A stretch of DNA of 64,000 nt from Bacillota bacterium (GTDB lineage Bacteria; Bacillota; Desulfotomaculia; Desulfotomaculales; Desulfallaceae), in NCBI GenBank assembly GCA_023439185.1, contig JAEXOR010000041.1, positions 1 through 64,000 on the forward strand, in the 5' to 3' direction. Of the stretch, positions 1-7,890 are shown in pieces. Position 1 is the first letter of the stretch. The number at the start of each line of letters is the position of its first letter. A program made the translations under genes and the position numbers. Below the pieces are notes generated by a model that had not been told where the DNA came from, made no database searches, and was given only the letters and a program-made list of their open reading frames with translations.

Positions 1-1
1 C

Positions 2-127
2 GGCGACAACATCAAAGTAGACATAGAACTGATCACCCCCATCGCCATCGAGGAAGGTCTGCGTTTCGCCATCCGTGAAGGCGGCCGTACCGTGGGCGCC
101 GGAGTTGTTACCGGCATTAACGAGTAA
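2..127 (+). CDS. tuf: Elongation factor Tu, C-terminal end (partial)
   Basis: The last 41 codons of EF-Tu, the GTPase that delivers aminoacyl-tRNA to the ribosome. The fragment reads GDNIKVDIELITPIAIEEG and then the family's C-terminal signature RFAIREGGRTVGAGVV, ending INE and TAA at 125-127. The rest of the gene lies left of the window. tuf immediately before rpsJ is the usual junction of the str and S10 operons in Firmicutes. There is no visible terminator in the 42 bases before rpsJ, so read-through into the S10 operon is likely. Confidence 0.97.
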   Translation, partial: GDNIKVDIELITPIAIEEGLRFAIREGGRTVGAGVVTGINE

Positions 128-169
128 AAGGAAAAGCCCGCATCTTTGGGGTGAAAGGAGGCCAGCGCA

Positions 170-478
170 TTGAAAAGTCAAAAAATCCGTATCCGGCTAA
201 AAGCCTACGACCATAACATGCTGGACCAGTCGGCCCAGAAAATAGTCGACACCGCCCGCCGGACCGGTGCATCCGTGGCGGGGCCCGTGCCGCTGCCCAC
301 GGAAAAAAATATTTACACCATACTGCGCTCCCCGCATGTTAATAAGGACTCGCGGGAACAGTTTGAGATGAGGACCCACAAACGCCTCATTGATATCATG
401 GAGCCTACTCCCAAGACGGTGGACGCGCTGATGCGCCTTGACCTGCCCGCCGGAGTGGATATTGAGATAAAACTGTAA
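170..478 (+). CDS. rpsJ: 30S ribosomal protein S10
   Basis: S10 of the small subunit, 102 residues, the usual length. It also serves as NusE in transcription antitermination. The sequence begins MKSQKIRIRLKAYDHNMLDQ and contains the family segments GPVPLPTEKN and SPHVNKDSREQFEMRTHKR. The start is TTG at 170, preceded by AAAGGAGG at 154-161. It is the first gene of the S10 operon; rplC follows after 26 bases. Confidence 0.98.
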   Translation: MKSQKIRIRLKAYDHNMLDQSAQKIVDTARRTGASVAGPVPLPTEKNIYTILRSPHVNKDSREQFEMRTHKRLIDIMEPTPKTVDALMRLDLPAGVDIEIKL

Positions 479-504
479 GTCGTTGGTGAGAGGTGCGATG
501 AATT

Positions 505-1131
505 ATGCAAACCATACTAGGTAGAAAGGTCGGTATGACGCAGGTTTTCGCTGAAAACGGCGAATCCGTACCGGTAACGGTAATCGAGGCCGGCCCGTGT
601 ATCGTAGTGCAGAAAAAAATAACCGAGCAGGACGGATATAACGCCGTTCAGCTTGGTTTCGGCGAAAAAAGGGAGAACCTGTTCAATAAACCCCAAAAGG
701 GTCATTTCGCCAAGGCCGGTGTGCAGCCCAAGCGCTACCTCAGGGAAGTGCGGGTGGAAAATGCCGAAGGCTATGAAGTGGGCCAGGAAATCAAGGCCGA
801 TATATTCACCCCCGGTGAGCGGGTGGACGTGGCCGGCATTACCAAAGGCCGCGGATTCTCCGGCGGCATTAAACGCCATGGTTTTCACCGCGGCCCCATG
901 GCCCACGGTTCCAAGTATCACCGCCGGCCCGGTTCACTGGCAGCCAAGGGCCCGGCCCGGGTGTTCAAAGGCCGTAAATTGCCCGGCCAGTACGGCGCCG
1001 AGCGGGTGACCGTGCAGAACCTGGAAGTAATCAGGGTGGAAGCCGGGCAAAACCTGCTGGCTATCCGGGGAGCCGTTCCGGGTCCGCGGGGCGGATTGCT
1101 GACAATTAAACGCTCCGTCAAGTCCCGGTAG
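505..1131 (+). CDS. rplC: 50S ribosomal protein L3
   Basis: L3, 208 residues, an early 23S-binding protein that lies near the peptidyl transferase centre. The start MQTILGRKVGMTQVF is characteristic, and the central loop with TKGRGFSGGIKRH and GPMAHGSKYHRRPGS (around residues 113-145) is the part that reaches the active site. The ATG at 505 is preceded by GAGAGGTG. It is second in the S10 operon, 29 bases before rplD. Confidence 0.98.
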   Translation: MQTILGRKVGMTQVFAENGESVPVTVIEAGPCIVVQKKITEQDGYNAVQLGFGEKRENLFNKPQKGHFAKAGVQPKRYLREVRVENAEGYEVGQEIKADIFTPGERVDVAGITKGRGFSGGIKRHGFHRGPMAHGSKYHRRPGSLAAKGPARVFKGRKLPGQYGAERVTVQNLEVIRVEAGQNLLAIRGAVPGPRGGLLTIKRSVKSR

Positions 1132-1160
1132 CGGCGGCGCAGCGAAAGGAGGAGTTACGC

Positions 1161-1784
1161 ATGCCCAAAGTTGCCATATACAACGTAAACGGTGATCAGG
1201 TCGGAGAACTGGACTTAAGCGATGCCGTGTTCGGCGTGGCCGTGCATCGGCAGGCTCTGTTCGACGTGGTCAACAAGCACCTGGCCAGCAAACGGCGGGG
1301 CACCCACGACACCAAAACCAGGGCCGAGGTCAGTGGCGGCGGCCGCAAGCCGTGGCGCCAAAAAGGCACCGGCCGCGCCCGTCATGGTTCCAATCGTTCC
1401 CCCATCTGGCGGGGCGGCGGCATCGTTTTCGGCCCGCATCCCAGGGACTACAGTTATCGGATTCCTAAAAAAATCCGCCGGCTGGCCATGCGGTCGGCCC
1501 TGTCGTCCAAGGTTGAAGGCGGCAGTATCGTGGTGCTGGAAGAACTGGCCATGGAAGCGCCCAAAACCAAGGACATGGTTAAAATCCTGGGTAATCTGAA
1601 AGTGAACAACAAGGCGCTGGTGGTTACCGCCAACCGGGATGAGACCGTCTTCAAATCGGCCCGCAACATCCCCGGCGTCAAGCCCATCAGCGTACCCGGC
1701 CTGAACGTCTACGACCTGCTGGCTCATAACACGCTGGTGATTACCAAAGACGCGGTGGCCAGGGTCGAGGAGGTGTTCGCATAA
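1161..1784 (+). CDS. rplD: 50S ribosomal protein L4
   Basis: L4, 207 residues, lines the nascent peptide exit tunnel; in some bacteria it also represses its own operon. The tunnel-loop segment TRAEVSGGGRKPWRQKGTGR followed by ARHGSNRSPIWRGGG (about residues 54-87) is the family hallmark. ATG at 1161 follows AAAGGAGGAG. The stop TAA at 1782-1784 overlaps the ATG of rplW by one base, so the two genes are translationally coupled. Confidence 0.98.
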   Translation: MPKVAIYNVNGDQVGELDLSDAVFGVAVHRQALFDVVNKHLASKRRGTHDTKTRAEVSGGGRKPWRQKGTGRARHGSNRSPIWRGGGIVFGPHPRDYSYRIPKKIRRLAMRSALSSKVEGGSIVVLEELAMEAPKTKDMVKILGNLKVNNKALVVTANRDETVFKSARNIPGVKPISVPGLNVYDLLAHNTLVITKDAVARVEEVFA

Positions 1785-2071
1785 TGGATAACCCCAGGGA
1801 TATCGTTAAAAAACCGGTGGTGACTGAAAAAAGCACCTCCCTGCTGGAAGAAAACAAGTACACCTTTATCGTTGACCCCAGGGCGAACAAAATTGAAATC
1901 CGCAAAGCGGTGGAAGAACTGTTCAACGTTAAAGTGGACGAAGTGCGCACCATGCGGGTCAAGGGCAAGTTCAAACGGGTGCGCAACCGCTGGGGCAAGA
2001 CCCCGGAAGTGAAAAAAGCCATCGTCACCCTTAAACCGGGCAGCAAGATCCAACTGTTTGAGGGTATGTAG
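1784..2071 (+). CDS. rplW: 50S ribosomal protein L23
   Basis: L23, 95 residues, sits at the tunnel exit and is the docking site for trigger factor and SRP. Recognisable segments are IVKKPVVTEKST near the N-terminus, NKIEIRKAVEELFNVKV in the middle and GKFKRVRNRWGKTPEVKKA. It starts inside the stop codon of rplD. The gap after it holds an unusual direct-repeat tract before rplB. Confidence 0.97.
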   Translation: MDNPRDIVKKPVVTEKSTSLLEENKYTFIVDPRANKIEIRKAVEELFNVKVDEVRTMRVKGKFKRVRNRWGKTPEVKKAIVTLKPGSKIQLFEGM

Positions 2072-2075
2072 CACA

Positions 2076-2160
2076 AGTTCGAGGTTCGAAATTCGAGATT
2101 CGAGGTTCGAACATCATCATCGAACATCGAACGCCGAACGTCGAACATCGAGAAGAAGGA
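2076..2160. repeat. Degenerate TTCGA(A/G)-type direct-repeat tract
   Basis: The gap between rplW and rplB is filled with repeats of the theme TTCGAGGTTCGAAATTCGA, then CGAACATCGAACGCCGAACG. Units of 7-11 bases built on TCGA recur about ten times in 85 bases. All frames give only Arg/Ser-rich nonsense, so it is not coding. Similar short shifting repeats are known as intergenic filler in many genomes. Here the tract sits inside a highly expressed ribosomal operon without a terminator. Confidence 0.7.
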
Positions 2161-2170
2161 GGGAAACCAG

Positions 2171-2998
2171 GTGGGGATTAAAAAGTTCAAGCCGACATCT
2201 CCGGGCCGGAGGTTCGTTACGGTATCAACCTTCGAGGAAATCACCACCACCGAACCGGAAAAGTCCCTGCTGGAACCGCTGAAGAAACAAAGCGGCAGGA
2301 ACGCCACCGGCAGGATTACTGTCCGGCACCGTGGCGGCGGCCATAAACGCAAGTACCGGATTGTTGATTTTAAGCGGAACAAAGACGGCATCCCGGCCAA
2401 AGTGGCCAGCATCGAATACGATCCGAACCGTTCGGCCAGGATAGCACTTTTACATTACGCCGACGGCGAGAAAAGATACATCCTGGCGCCGGCCGGCCTA
2501 AAGATCGGGCAAATTATTGAATCCGGTCCGGATTCGGACATCAAGGCGGGCAACGCCCTGCCACTGCGCAACATCCCGCTGGGCACCATGATCCACAATC
2601 TTGAACTGCACCCCGGCGCCGGCGGTCAGTTGGTACGTTCGGCCGGTTCATCAGCCCAGCTGATGGCCAAAGAAGGTAAGTACGCCCACATCCGGATGCC
2701 GTCCGGTGAAATGCGCCTCGTCTTGCAGGATTGCCGGGCCACCATCGGTCAGGTGGGTAATGTGGATCATGAGAATATCACTATCGGTAAAGCCGGCCGC
2801 AAGCGCTGGATGGGCATCAGGCCCACAGTCCGCGGTGTGGTGATGAACCCGGTGGACCATCCGCACGGCGGTGGTGAAGGCCGTTCACCAATCGGCAGGA
2901 ATCCAGTCACTCCCTGGGGTAAACCGGCGCTGGGCGCCCGGACCAGGAAAAACAAACCCAGCGATAGGCTGATTGTCAAGCGTCGCGGTAAAAAATAG
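2171..2998 (+). CDS. rplB: 50S ribosomal protein L2
   Basis: L2, 275 residues, a primary 23S rRNA-binding protein needed for subunit joining and peptidyl transfer. The N-terminus MGIKKFKPTSPGRRFVT, the OB-fold segment HRGGGHKRKYRIVDF and the C-terminal MNPVDHPHGGGEGR with the conserved catalytic-centre histidine are all present. The start is GTG at 2171, with GAAGGAGGGAAACCAG just upstream. Confidence 0.98.
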   Translation: MGIKKFKPTSPGRRFVTVSTFEEITTTEPEKSLLEPLKKQSGRNATGRITVRHRGGGHKRKYRIVDFKRNKDGIPAKVASIEYDPNRSARIALLHYADGEKRYILAPAGLKIGQIIESGPDSDIKAGNALPLRNIPLGTMIHNLELHPGAGGQLVRSAGSSAQLMAKEGKYAHIRMPSGEMRLVLQDCRATIGQVGNVDHENITIGKAGRKRWMGIRPTVRGVVMNPVDHPHGGGEGRSPIGRNPVTPWGKPALGARTRKNKPSDRLIVKRRGKK

Positions 2999-3037
2999 TG
3001 ATTAACAGTTGTTGCAAGCAAGGAAGGAGGCTAGCCG

Positions 3038-3322
3038 ATGGGTCGCTCCCTTAAAAAAGGCCCGTACTGTGAAGAAAGACTCCTGGGCCGGATCAGGACC
3101 ATGAACGATAAGGGCGAAAAGAGGGTTCTTAAGACCTGGTCGCGCCGTTCCACGATTTTCCCCGACATGATCGGGCACACCATCGCGGTGCATGACGGCA
3201 GAAAACACGTGCCCGTTTATGTTACCGAGGACATGGTGGGGCACAAACTGGGCGAGTTCGCACCCACCCGGATGTTCAGGGGACACGGCTCCCACGTCGA
3301 ACGGTCCAGTGCGCTTAAATAA
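3038..3322 (+). CDS. rpsS: 30S ribosomal protein S19
   Basis: S19, 94 residues, at the head of the small subunit where it contacts S13 and the large subunit. MGRSLKKGPYCEERLL at the start and TWSRRSTIFPDMIGHTIAVH in the middle are diagnostic; GEFAPTRMFRGH closes the conserved core. ATG at 3038 follows AAGGAGG at 3022-3028. Confidence 0.98.
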   Translation: MGRSLKKGPYCEERLLGRIRTMNDKGEKRVLKTWSRRSTIFPDMIGHTIAVHDGRKHVPVYVTEDMVGHKLGEFAPTRMFRGHGSHVERSSALK

Positions 3323-3343
3323 TTTTTCAAAGGGGATGATACA

Positions 3344-3688
3344 ATGCCGGAAGCTAAGGCGGTAGCCAAATATATACGCATCTCCCCGCGTAAAGTGCGA
3401 CAGGTAATTGATCTCATCAGGGGCAAGGATGTTAAAGAGGCTCTGGCCATACTGAAGTTTACACCCAAAAGGGCCTCCGCGCCGATAACCAAGGTGGTCA
3501 GCTCGGCCGCCGCCAACGCGGAGCACAATTACGAAATGAGCAAGGACGAATTATACGTGGCCGCCTGCTACGTGGACCAGGGGCCGACCCTGAAACGGTG
3601 GCAGCCCCGGGCCATGGGACGCGCCGACGTGCTACGCCATCGTACCAGTCATATCACAGTGATATTGAAGGAGAAAAAGGAGGGCTAG
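3344..3688 (+). CDS. rplV: 50S ribosomal protein L22
   Basis: L22, 114 residues, contacts all domains of 23S rRNA and lines the exit tunnel with L4. The segments AKYIRISPRKVRQVIDLIRG at the N-terminus, SSAAANAEHNYEM and PRAMGRADVLRHRTSHIT (the beta-hairpin tip that reaches into the tunnel) are family signatures. It is preceded by AAAGGGG and followed one base later by rpsC. Confidence 0.98.
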   Translation: MPEAKAVAKYIRISPRKVRQVIDLIRGKDVKEALAILKFTPKRASAPITKVVSSAAANAEHNYEMSKDELYVAACYVDQGPTLKRWQPRAMGRADVLRHRTSHITVILKEKKEG

Positions 3689-3689
3689 C

Positions 3690-4355
3690 GTGGGGCAGAA
3701 GGTAAACCCGAAGGGGTTGCGTATCGGCATCATTAAAGATTGGGACGCCAAGTGGTTTGCAGACAAAAAAAGTTTTTCCGGACTTCTGAAAGAAGACCAG
3801 GAAATCCGCAAGTATATCAAGGCCAAACTGTTCGCCGCCGGCATAGCCCGGGTTCAGATTGAGCGGGCGGCCAACAAAGTGAAGGTTTCCATCCACACCG
3901 CCAAGCCGGGCATCGTCATCGGCCGGGGCGGCACCGAGGTTGAAGCGTTGCGCAAACAGCTGGAGAGTATGACCGGTAAGCAGGTCAACGTCAACATCGT
4001 GGAGATTAAAAACCCGGATGTCGACGCCCAGCTGGTGGCTGAGAACGTGGCCTCCCAACTGGTCAAGCGGATCGCGTTTCGTCGGGCCATGAAGCAAAGC
4101 GTGGGCCGTTCCATGCGCATGGGCGCCAAGGGCATCAAAATCGCCTGCAGCGGCCGTTTGGCCGGCGCGGAAATCGCCCGCAGCGAGTGGTACAGCGAGG
4201 GCAAAGTGCCCCTGCATACCCTGCGCGCGGACATCGACTACGGTTTCGCGGAGGCCAAAACCACGTACGGTAAAATAGGCGTCAAAGTTTGGATTTACAA
4301 AGGAGAAGTCTTGCCGGAAGCCAGAAAGACGGTGGCCGGTAAAGGAGGCGAATAA
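3690..4355 (+). CDS. rpsC: 30S ribosomal protein S3
   Basis: S3, 221 residues, forms part of the mRNA entry site. The N-terminus MGQKVNPKGLRIGIIKDW, the KH-domain loop KPGIVIGRGGTEVE (about residues 71-84) and the C-terminal AEIARSEWYSEGKVPLHTLR are characteristic. The start is GTG at 3690, two bases after the rplV stop, with AAGGAGG at 3678-3684 inside rplV, so it is probably coupled to rplV. Confidence 0.98.
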   Translation: MGQKVNPKGLRIGIIKDWDAKWFADKKSFSGLLKEDQEIRKYIKAKLFAAGIARVQIERAANKVKVSIHTAKPGIVIGRGGTEVEALRKQLESMTGKQVNVNIVEIKNPDVDAQLVAENVASQLVKRIAFRRAMKQSVGRSMRMGAKGIKIACSGRLAGAEIARSEWYSEGKVPLHTLRADIDYGFAEAKTTYGKIGVKVWIYKGEVLPEARKTVAGKGGE

Positions 4356-4360
4356 GCTCG

Positions 4361-4795
4361 ATGCTCATTCCGAAGAGGGTTAAATATCGCAAACAACGCC
4401 GCGGTTCCGACTTCAAAGGCAAATCCAAGGGCGGAAACGAGGTCCATTTCGGGGAGTACGGGCTGCAGGCGTTGGAGTCGGGCTGGATTACCAACCGCCA
4501 GATTGAGGCCGCCCGTATTGCCATGACCCGTTTTATCAAACGGGGCGGTAAAGTGTGGATTAAAATATTTCCGGATAAACCGGTCACCAAAAAACCCGCC
4601 GAGACCCGTATGGGCAGCGGCAAGGGTGCTCCCGAATGGTGGGTGGCAGTGGTTAAGCCGGGCCGGATCCTGTTCGAACTGGCCGGGGTTAACGAAGAAA
4701 CGGCCCGGGAGGCAATGCGCCTGGCCGCCCATAAACTGCCCATCAAAACCAAGTTCGTAAGACGTGGGGAAGTAGGTGAGGCTAGTGAAGGGTAA
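4361..4795 (+). CDS. rplP: 50S ribosomal protein L16
   Basis: L16, 144 residues, located near the A and P sites. MLIPKRVKYRKQRRG, GEYGLQALESGWITNRQIEA and KIFPDKPVTKKPAETRMGSG are typical of the family; GMGKG-type RMGSGKGAPEWWVAVV is intact. Its last codons overlap the start of rpmC. Confidence 0.98.
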   Translation: MLIPKRVKYRKQRRGSDFKGKSKGGNEVHFGEYGLQALESGWITNRQIEAARIAMTRFIKRGGKVWIKIFPDKPVTKKPAETRMGSGKGAPEWWVAVVKPGRILFELAGVNEETAREAMRLAAHKLPIKTKFVRRGEVGEASEG

Positions 4796-4988
4796 GGAAT
4801 TACGCGAGCTTACCGACCAGGAACTGACTAAGAAAATGAACGACGCCAAGGATGAACTGTTCCGGCTGCGCTTTCAACTGGCCACCGGGCAGCTCGACAA
4901 CGCGATGCGGATTAAGGAAGTACGCCGTAACATAGCCCGGGTTAAAACCGTGATCAGGGAACGGGAAATCGGCATCGTCCGGGCGTAA
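4785..4988 (+). CDS. rpmC: 50S ribosomal protein L29
   Basis: L29, a small two-helix protein near the exit tunnel. GTG at 4785 gives MKGKELRELTDQELTKKM, the normal family beginning, 67 residues. A second in-frame GTG at 4776 would add MRLV, but the GGTGAG at 4775-4780 fits better as the ribosome site for 4785. The start overlaps the end of rplP by 11 bases. The family motif LFRLRFQLATGQLDN is present at about residues 26-40. Confidence 0.95.
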   Translation: MKGKELRELTDQELTKKMNDAKDELFRLRFQLATGQLDNAMRIKEVRRNIARVKTVIREREIGIVRA

Positions 4989-4993
4989 ATATT

Positions 4994-5055
4994 CAGGAGT
5001 CGCAAAGTCAGGAGTCAGAAGACATTGGACTTTCGACTTTAGACTTTGGACTGCT
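4994..5055. repeat. Short shifting direct repeats (GGAGTC / GACTTT units)
   Basis: The gap between rpmC and rpsQ contains CAGGAGTCGCAAAGTCAGGAGTCAGAAG and then GACTTTCGACTTTAGACTTT units. Both halves are tandem variants of one 7-8 base unit. Related AGTCAGGAG/GACTTT strings occur near 44508-44555, 45991-46035 and 47231-47260. It is non-coding and resembles the tract before rplB in style. The effect on co-transcription of rpmC and rpsQ is unknown. Confidence 0.6.
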
Positions 5056-5074
5056 AGCAAGGGGGTTAGCCGAA

Positions 5075-5338
5075 TTGGCTGAACGCAATATGCGCAAGGT
5101 CCGGACCGGTACCGTAGTCAGCAATAAAATGGAAAAAACCGTGGTCGTATCGGTGGAAAGTACCGGCCGTCACCCGGTTTACGGCCGTACCGTCCGGGTT
5201 TCAAAGAAATTTAAAGCCCATGACGAAGAAAACGTCTGTAATATCGGCGACAGGGTAAAAATCATGGAAACCAGGCCCCTGTCCAAGGACAAACGGTGGC
5301 GCGTCGTGGAAGTGGTTCGCAAGACCGAACAGGTTTAG
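5075..5338 (+). CDS. rpsQ: 30S ribosomal protein S17
   Basis: S17, 87 residues, an OB-fold primary binder of 16S rRNA. The pattern RTGTVVSNKMEKTVVVSVES, the RHPVYGRTVRVSKKFKAHDE segment and IMETRPLSKDKRWRVVEVV are standard. The start is TTG at 5075, giving MAERNMRKVRTG. GGGGG at 5061-5065 is the likely ribosome site. Confidence 0.97.
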   Translation: MAERNMRKVRTGTVVSNKMEKTVVVSVESTGRHPVYGRTVRVSKKFKAHDEENVCNIGDRVKIMETRPLSKDKRWRVVEVVRKTEQV

Positions 5339-5382
5339 TTTAACCGCCGCGGCTTCCACCGCCGTGTAAAGGAGGATGTCTG

Positions 5383-5751
5383 GTGATTCAAGTGCAATCC
5401 ATGCTCAGGGTGGCGGACAATACAGGCGCCAAAAGACTCATGTGCATCCGCGTTATGGGTGGTGCGCTGCGCCGTTATGCCAGCCTTGGCGATATTATCA
5501 TCGCTTCCGTCAAGGAAGCGACACCGGGCGGCGTTGTTAAGAAAGGAGACGTCGTAAGGGCTGTAATCGTACGGACCAAGAAGGAAGTCCGGCGTCCCGA
5601 CGGCTCCCATATCAAGTTTGACGAAAATGCCGCCGTAATCATCAAAGACGACGGGAGCCCCAGAGGAACCCGTATTTTCGGGCCGGTAGCCCGGGAACTG
5701 CGCGATCACGATTACATGAAAATTGTATCCCTGGCTCCGGAAGTTTTGTAA
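5383..5751 (+). CDS. rplN: 50S ribosomal protein L14
   Basis: L14, 122 residues, contacts 16S rRNA in an intersubunit bridge. MIQVQSMLRVADNTGAKRLM at the N-terminus, the GDIIIASVKEATPGGVVKKG segment and the C-terminal FGPVARELRDHDYMKIVSLA are diagnostic. GTG at 5383 follows AAAGGAGG at 5368-5375. Confidence 0.98.
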   Translation: MIQVQSMLRVADNTGAKRLMCIRVMGGALRRYASLGDIIIASVKEATPGGVVKKGDVVRAVIVRTKKEVRRPDGSHIKFDENAAVIIKDDGSPRGTRIFGPVARELRDHDYMKIVSLAPEVL

Positions 5752-5781
5752 CCATACGGCGCTACAGGAGGTGTAACGGAT

Positions 5782-6108
5782 ATGTCGAAACCCAAGGTGC
5801 ATGTGCGCAAAGGGGATACCGTACTGGTTATTCGCGGTAAGAGCGCCGGCAAAAAAGGAAAGGTGCTGGAAGTGCAGCCTGCGGATTCCCGGGTCACCGT
5901 GGAAGGCGTCAATAAGGTTAAACGCCATACCAAGCCGACCCGTAAGCTGCCCCAGGGCGGGATCATGGAACGGGAAGCACCAATCCACAGCTCCAACGTG
6001 ATGCTGTTTTGCACCAAATGCAATAAACCCACCCGGGTAGGCAAAAAATTACAGGAAGACGGCAAAGCGCTCCGCCAGTGCAAAAAATGCGGTGAACTGC
6101 TGAGCTGA
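5782..6108 (+). CDS. rplX: 50S ribosomal protein L24 (zinc-ribbon form)
   Basis: L24, 108 residues, an assembly initiator that binds the 5' end of 23S rRNA. The KOW segment KGDTVLVIRGKSAGKKGKVL lies at residues 10-29 and the conserved VNKVKRHTKPT follows. The C-terminal tail carries CTKC and CKKC pairs (Cys77, 80, 100, 103), a zinc-binding arrangement found in some Firmicute L24 proteins. ATG at 5782 follows AGGAGGTG. Confidence 0.97.
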   Translation: MSKPKVHVRKGDTVLVIRGKSAGKKGKVLEVQPADSRVTVEGVNKVKRHTKPTRKLPQGGIMEREAPIHSSNVMLFCTKCNKPTRVGKKLQEDGKALRQCKKCGELLS

Positions 6109-6133
6109 CCCGGCGTAAGGAGGGAAAAACGGT

Positions 6134-6676
6134 TTGCCTAGGCTTAAGGACAAATACAGAAGCGAAGTAGCCAAAGCCATGATGGAGAAATTCGGCTACA
6201 CAAATGTAATGCAGGTGCCCAGGCTGGAAAAAGTGGTTGTGAACATGGGCGTCGGTGAAGCGATCCAGAACAGCAAGATTATCGACAACGCGGTTAACGA
6301 CCTGATGATCATCACCGGCCAGCGTCCGGTGGTTACCAAAGCCAAAAAGTCCATCGCCGCGTTCAAGCTGCGCCAGGGTATGACCATTGGCTGCAAGGTG
6401 ACCCTGCGGGGGGACCGCATGTATGAGTTCGTGGACCGGCTGTTCAGCATCGCGCTGCCCCGGGTGCGCGACTTTCGCGGCATTTCGCCCAAGTCCTTTG
6501 ACGGGCGGGGCAACTACAGCATGGGCATTAAAGAGCAACTCATCTTCCCTGAAATTGATTACGACAAGATCGACAAGGTCAGGGGCATGGATATCATTAT
6601 CGTGACCACCGCCAAGACCGACGAAGAAGCTCGTGAACTGCTCCGCCTCATGGGGATGCCCTTCAGGGCGGCGTAA
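6134..6676 (+). CDS. rplE: 50S ribosomal protein L5
   Basis: L5, 180 residues, binds 5S rRNA in the central protuberance. MPRLKDKYRSEVAKAMMEKF, the VPRLEKVVVNMGVGEA segment and RDFRGISPKSFDGRGNYSMG are classic. The start is TTG at 6134; the ribosome site is AAGGAGGG at 6117-6124. Confidence 0.98.
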   Translation: MPRLKDKYRSEVAKAMMEKFGYTNVMQVPRLEKVVVNMGVGEAIQNSKIIDNAVNDLMIITGQRPVVTKAKKSIAAFKLRQGMTIGCKVTLRGDRMYEFVDRLFSIALPRVRDFRGISPKSFDGRGNYSMGIKEQLIFPEIDYDKIDKVRGMDIIIVTTAKTDEEARELLRLMGMPFRAA

Positions 6677-6693
6677 AGGAGGGAAGTAATCAA

Positions 6694-6879
6694 GTGGCCA
6701 AAAAATCCATGATTGCCAGTGCCCAACGCGAGCCCAAGTACAGAGTGCGGGCATACAATAGATGCAGTATCTGCGGACGTCCCCGCGCTTATATCCGTAA
6801 GTTCGGGATCTGCCGGATTTGTTTCCGGGAGCTGGCTTACAGAGGGGAAATACCCGGTTTGAGGAAAGCCAGCTGGTAA
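6694..6879 (+). CDS. rpsN: 30S ribosomal protein S14, zinc-binding (type Z)
   Basis: The short zinc-containing form of S14, 61 residues. It has four cysteines as CSIC and CRIC (Cys24, 27, 40, 43), and the ending EIPGLRKASW is the usual one. The start is GTG at 6694, preceded by AAAGGAGG at 6675-6682. It lies between rplE and rpsH as in most Firmicutes. Confidence 0.98.
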   Translation: MAKKSMIASAQREPKYRVRAYNRCSICGRPRAYIRKFGICRICFRELAYRGEIPGLRKASW

Positions 6880-6900
6880 AAGGAAGGAGGTTTTCTCGGG

Positions 6901-7299
6901 ATGGTTATGACTGATCCTGTTGCCGATTTTTTAACCCGTATCAGGAACGCCAATACGGTATATCATTCCACTTTAGAGGCCCCCTCCTCCAAGACGAAAC
7001 GCGCCATTGCCGCGCTGCTGAAGGAAGAGGGTTATATCAAAAACTATGAATATATTGAGGATGGCAAGCAGGGTGTGTTGCGCATTTACCTGGGCTACAA
7101 CCATGGTAAGGAACGGGTGATCACCGGGCTGAAGCGCATATCCCGGCCCGGTTTGCGGGTTTACGCACGTAAGGATTCCATCCCCAAGGTGTTGGGCGGA
7201 CTCGGCATTGCCATTATTTCAACGTCCCAGGGGATTATGACCGACAAGAAAGCCCGGCAGGCGGGACTCGGCGGAGAAGTAATCTGCTACGTCTGGTGA
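6901..7299 (+). CDS. rpsH: 30S ribosomal protein S8
   Basis: S8, 132 residues, binds 16S rRNA helix 21 and in some bacteria represses the spc operon. MTDPVADFLTRIRNAN, the central ISRPGLRVYARKDSIPKVLG and the C-terminal ISTSQGIMTDKKARQAGLGG are characteristic. The start could be ATG 6901 (MVMTD) or ATG 6907 (MTD); AAGGAGG at 6883-6889 favours the first slightly. Confidence 0.97.
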   Translation: MVMTDPVADFLTRIRNANTVYHSTLEAPSSKTKRAIAALLKEEGYIKNYEYIEDGKQGVLRIYLGYNHGKERVITGLKRISRPGLRVYARKDSIPKVLGGLGIAIISTSQGIMTDKKARQAGLGGEVICYVW

Positions 7300-7323
7300 A
7301 CTGGGAAACAGGAGGTGTAAGGC

Positions 7324-7866
7324 ATGAGCAGAATCGGCAAGAAGCCTGTCCTGCTTCCCGGCGGCGTGAAGGCTGTTGTGGACGGCAATACCGTCCGGGT
7401 CGAGGGTCCCAAGGGGAAGCTGGAGAAGGTTTTTCACCAGGACATGATGATCAAACAAATCGACGATACGCTGGTAGTGGAGCGGCCGTCGGATAACAAG
7501 CTGCACAGGTCGCTGCACGGCCTGACCCGCACCCTGATCAGCAACATGGTGCAAGGCGTTTCAGCCGGTTTTCAAAAGAACCTGGAGCTTGTGGGCGTAG
7601 GCTACCGGGCGGCGCTGCAGGGCAAAAAGCTGGTCCTGACGGTGGGTTACTCGCATCCGGTGGAAATTGTCCCCCCGACGGGGATTGAGATCGAGGTGCC
7701 CGCGGTCACCAAGGTGGCGGTCAAAGGCATCGACAAGGAACTGGTGGGTGCGGTGGCGGCCAATATTCGCGCGGTCAGGGAACCCGAGCCCTATAAAGGC
7801 AAAGGGATCAAGTACGAGGGCGAACGGATCCGCCGCAAGGTCGGCAAGGCCGGCGCCAAGCGTTAA
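7324..7866 (+). CDS. rplF: 50S ribosomal protein L6
   Basis: L6, 180 residues, two similar domains, near the factor-binding site. MSRIGKKPVLLPGGV at the start and the C-terminal signature PEPYKGKGIKYEGERIRRKV are both present. ATG at 7324 follows CAGGAGGTG at 7310-7318. Confidence 0.98.
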   Translation: MSRIGKKPVLLPGGVKAVVDGNTVRVEGPKGKLEKVFHQDMMIKQIDDTLVVERPSDNKLHRSLHGLTRTLISNMVQGVSAGFQKNLELVGVGYRAALQGKKLVLTVGYSHPVEIVPPTGIEIEVPAVTKVAVKGIDKELVGAVAANIRAVREPEPYKGKGIKYEGERIRRKVGKAGAKR

Positions 7867-7890
7867 TACAGGGTTAAGGAGTGAATCGGC

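Noticed and set aside
2058..2282. Small frame rich in Arg and Ser between rplW and rplB
   Set aside because: It translates the TCGA repeat tract and then overlaps rplB; low complexity and no ribosome site.
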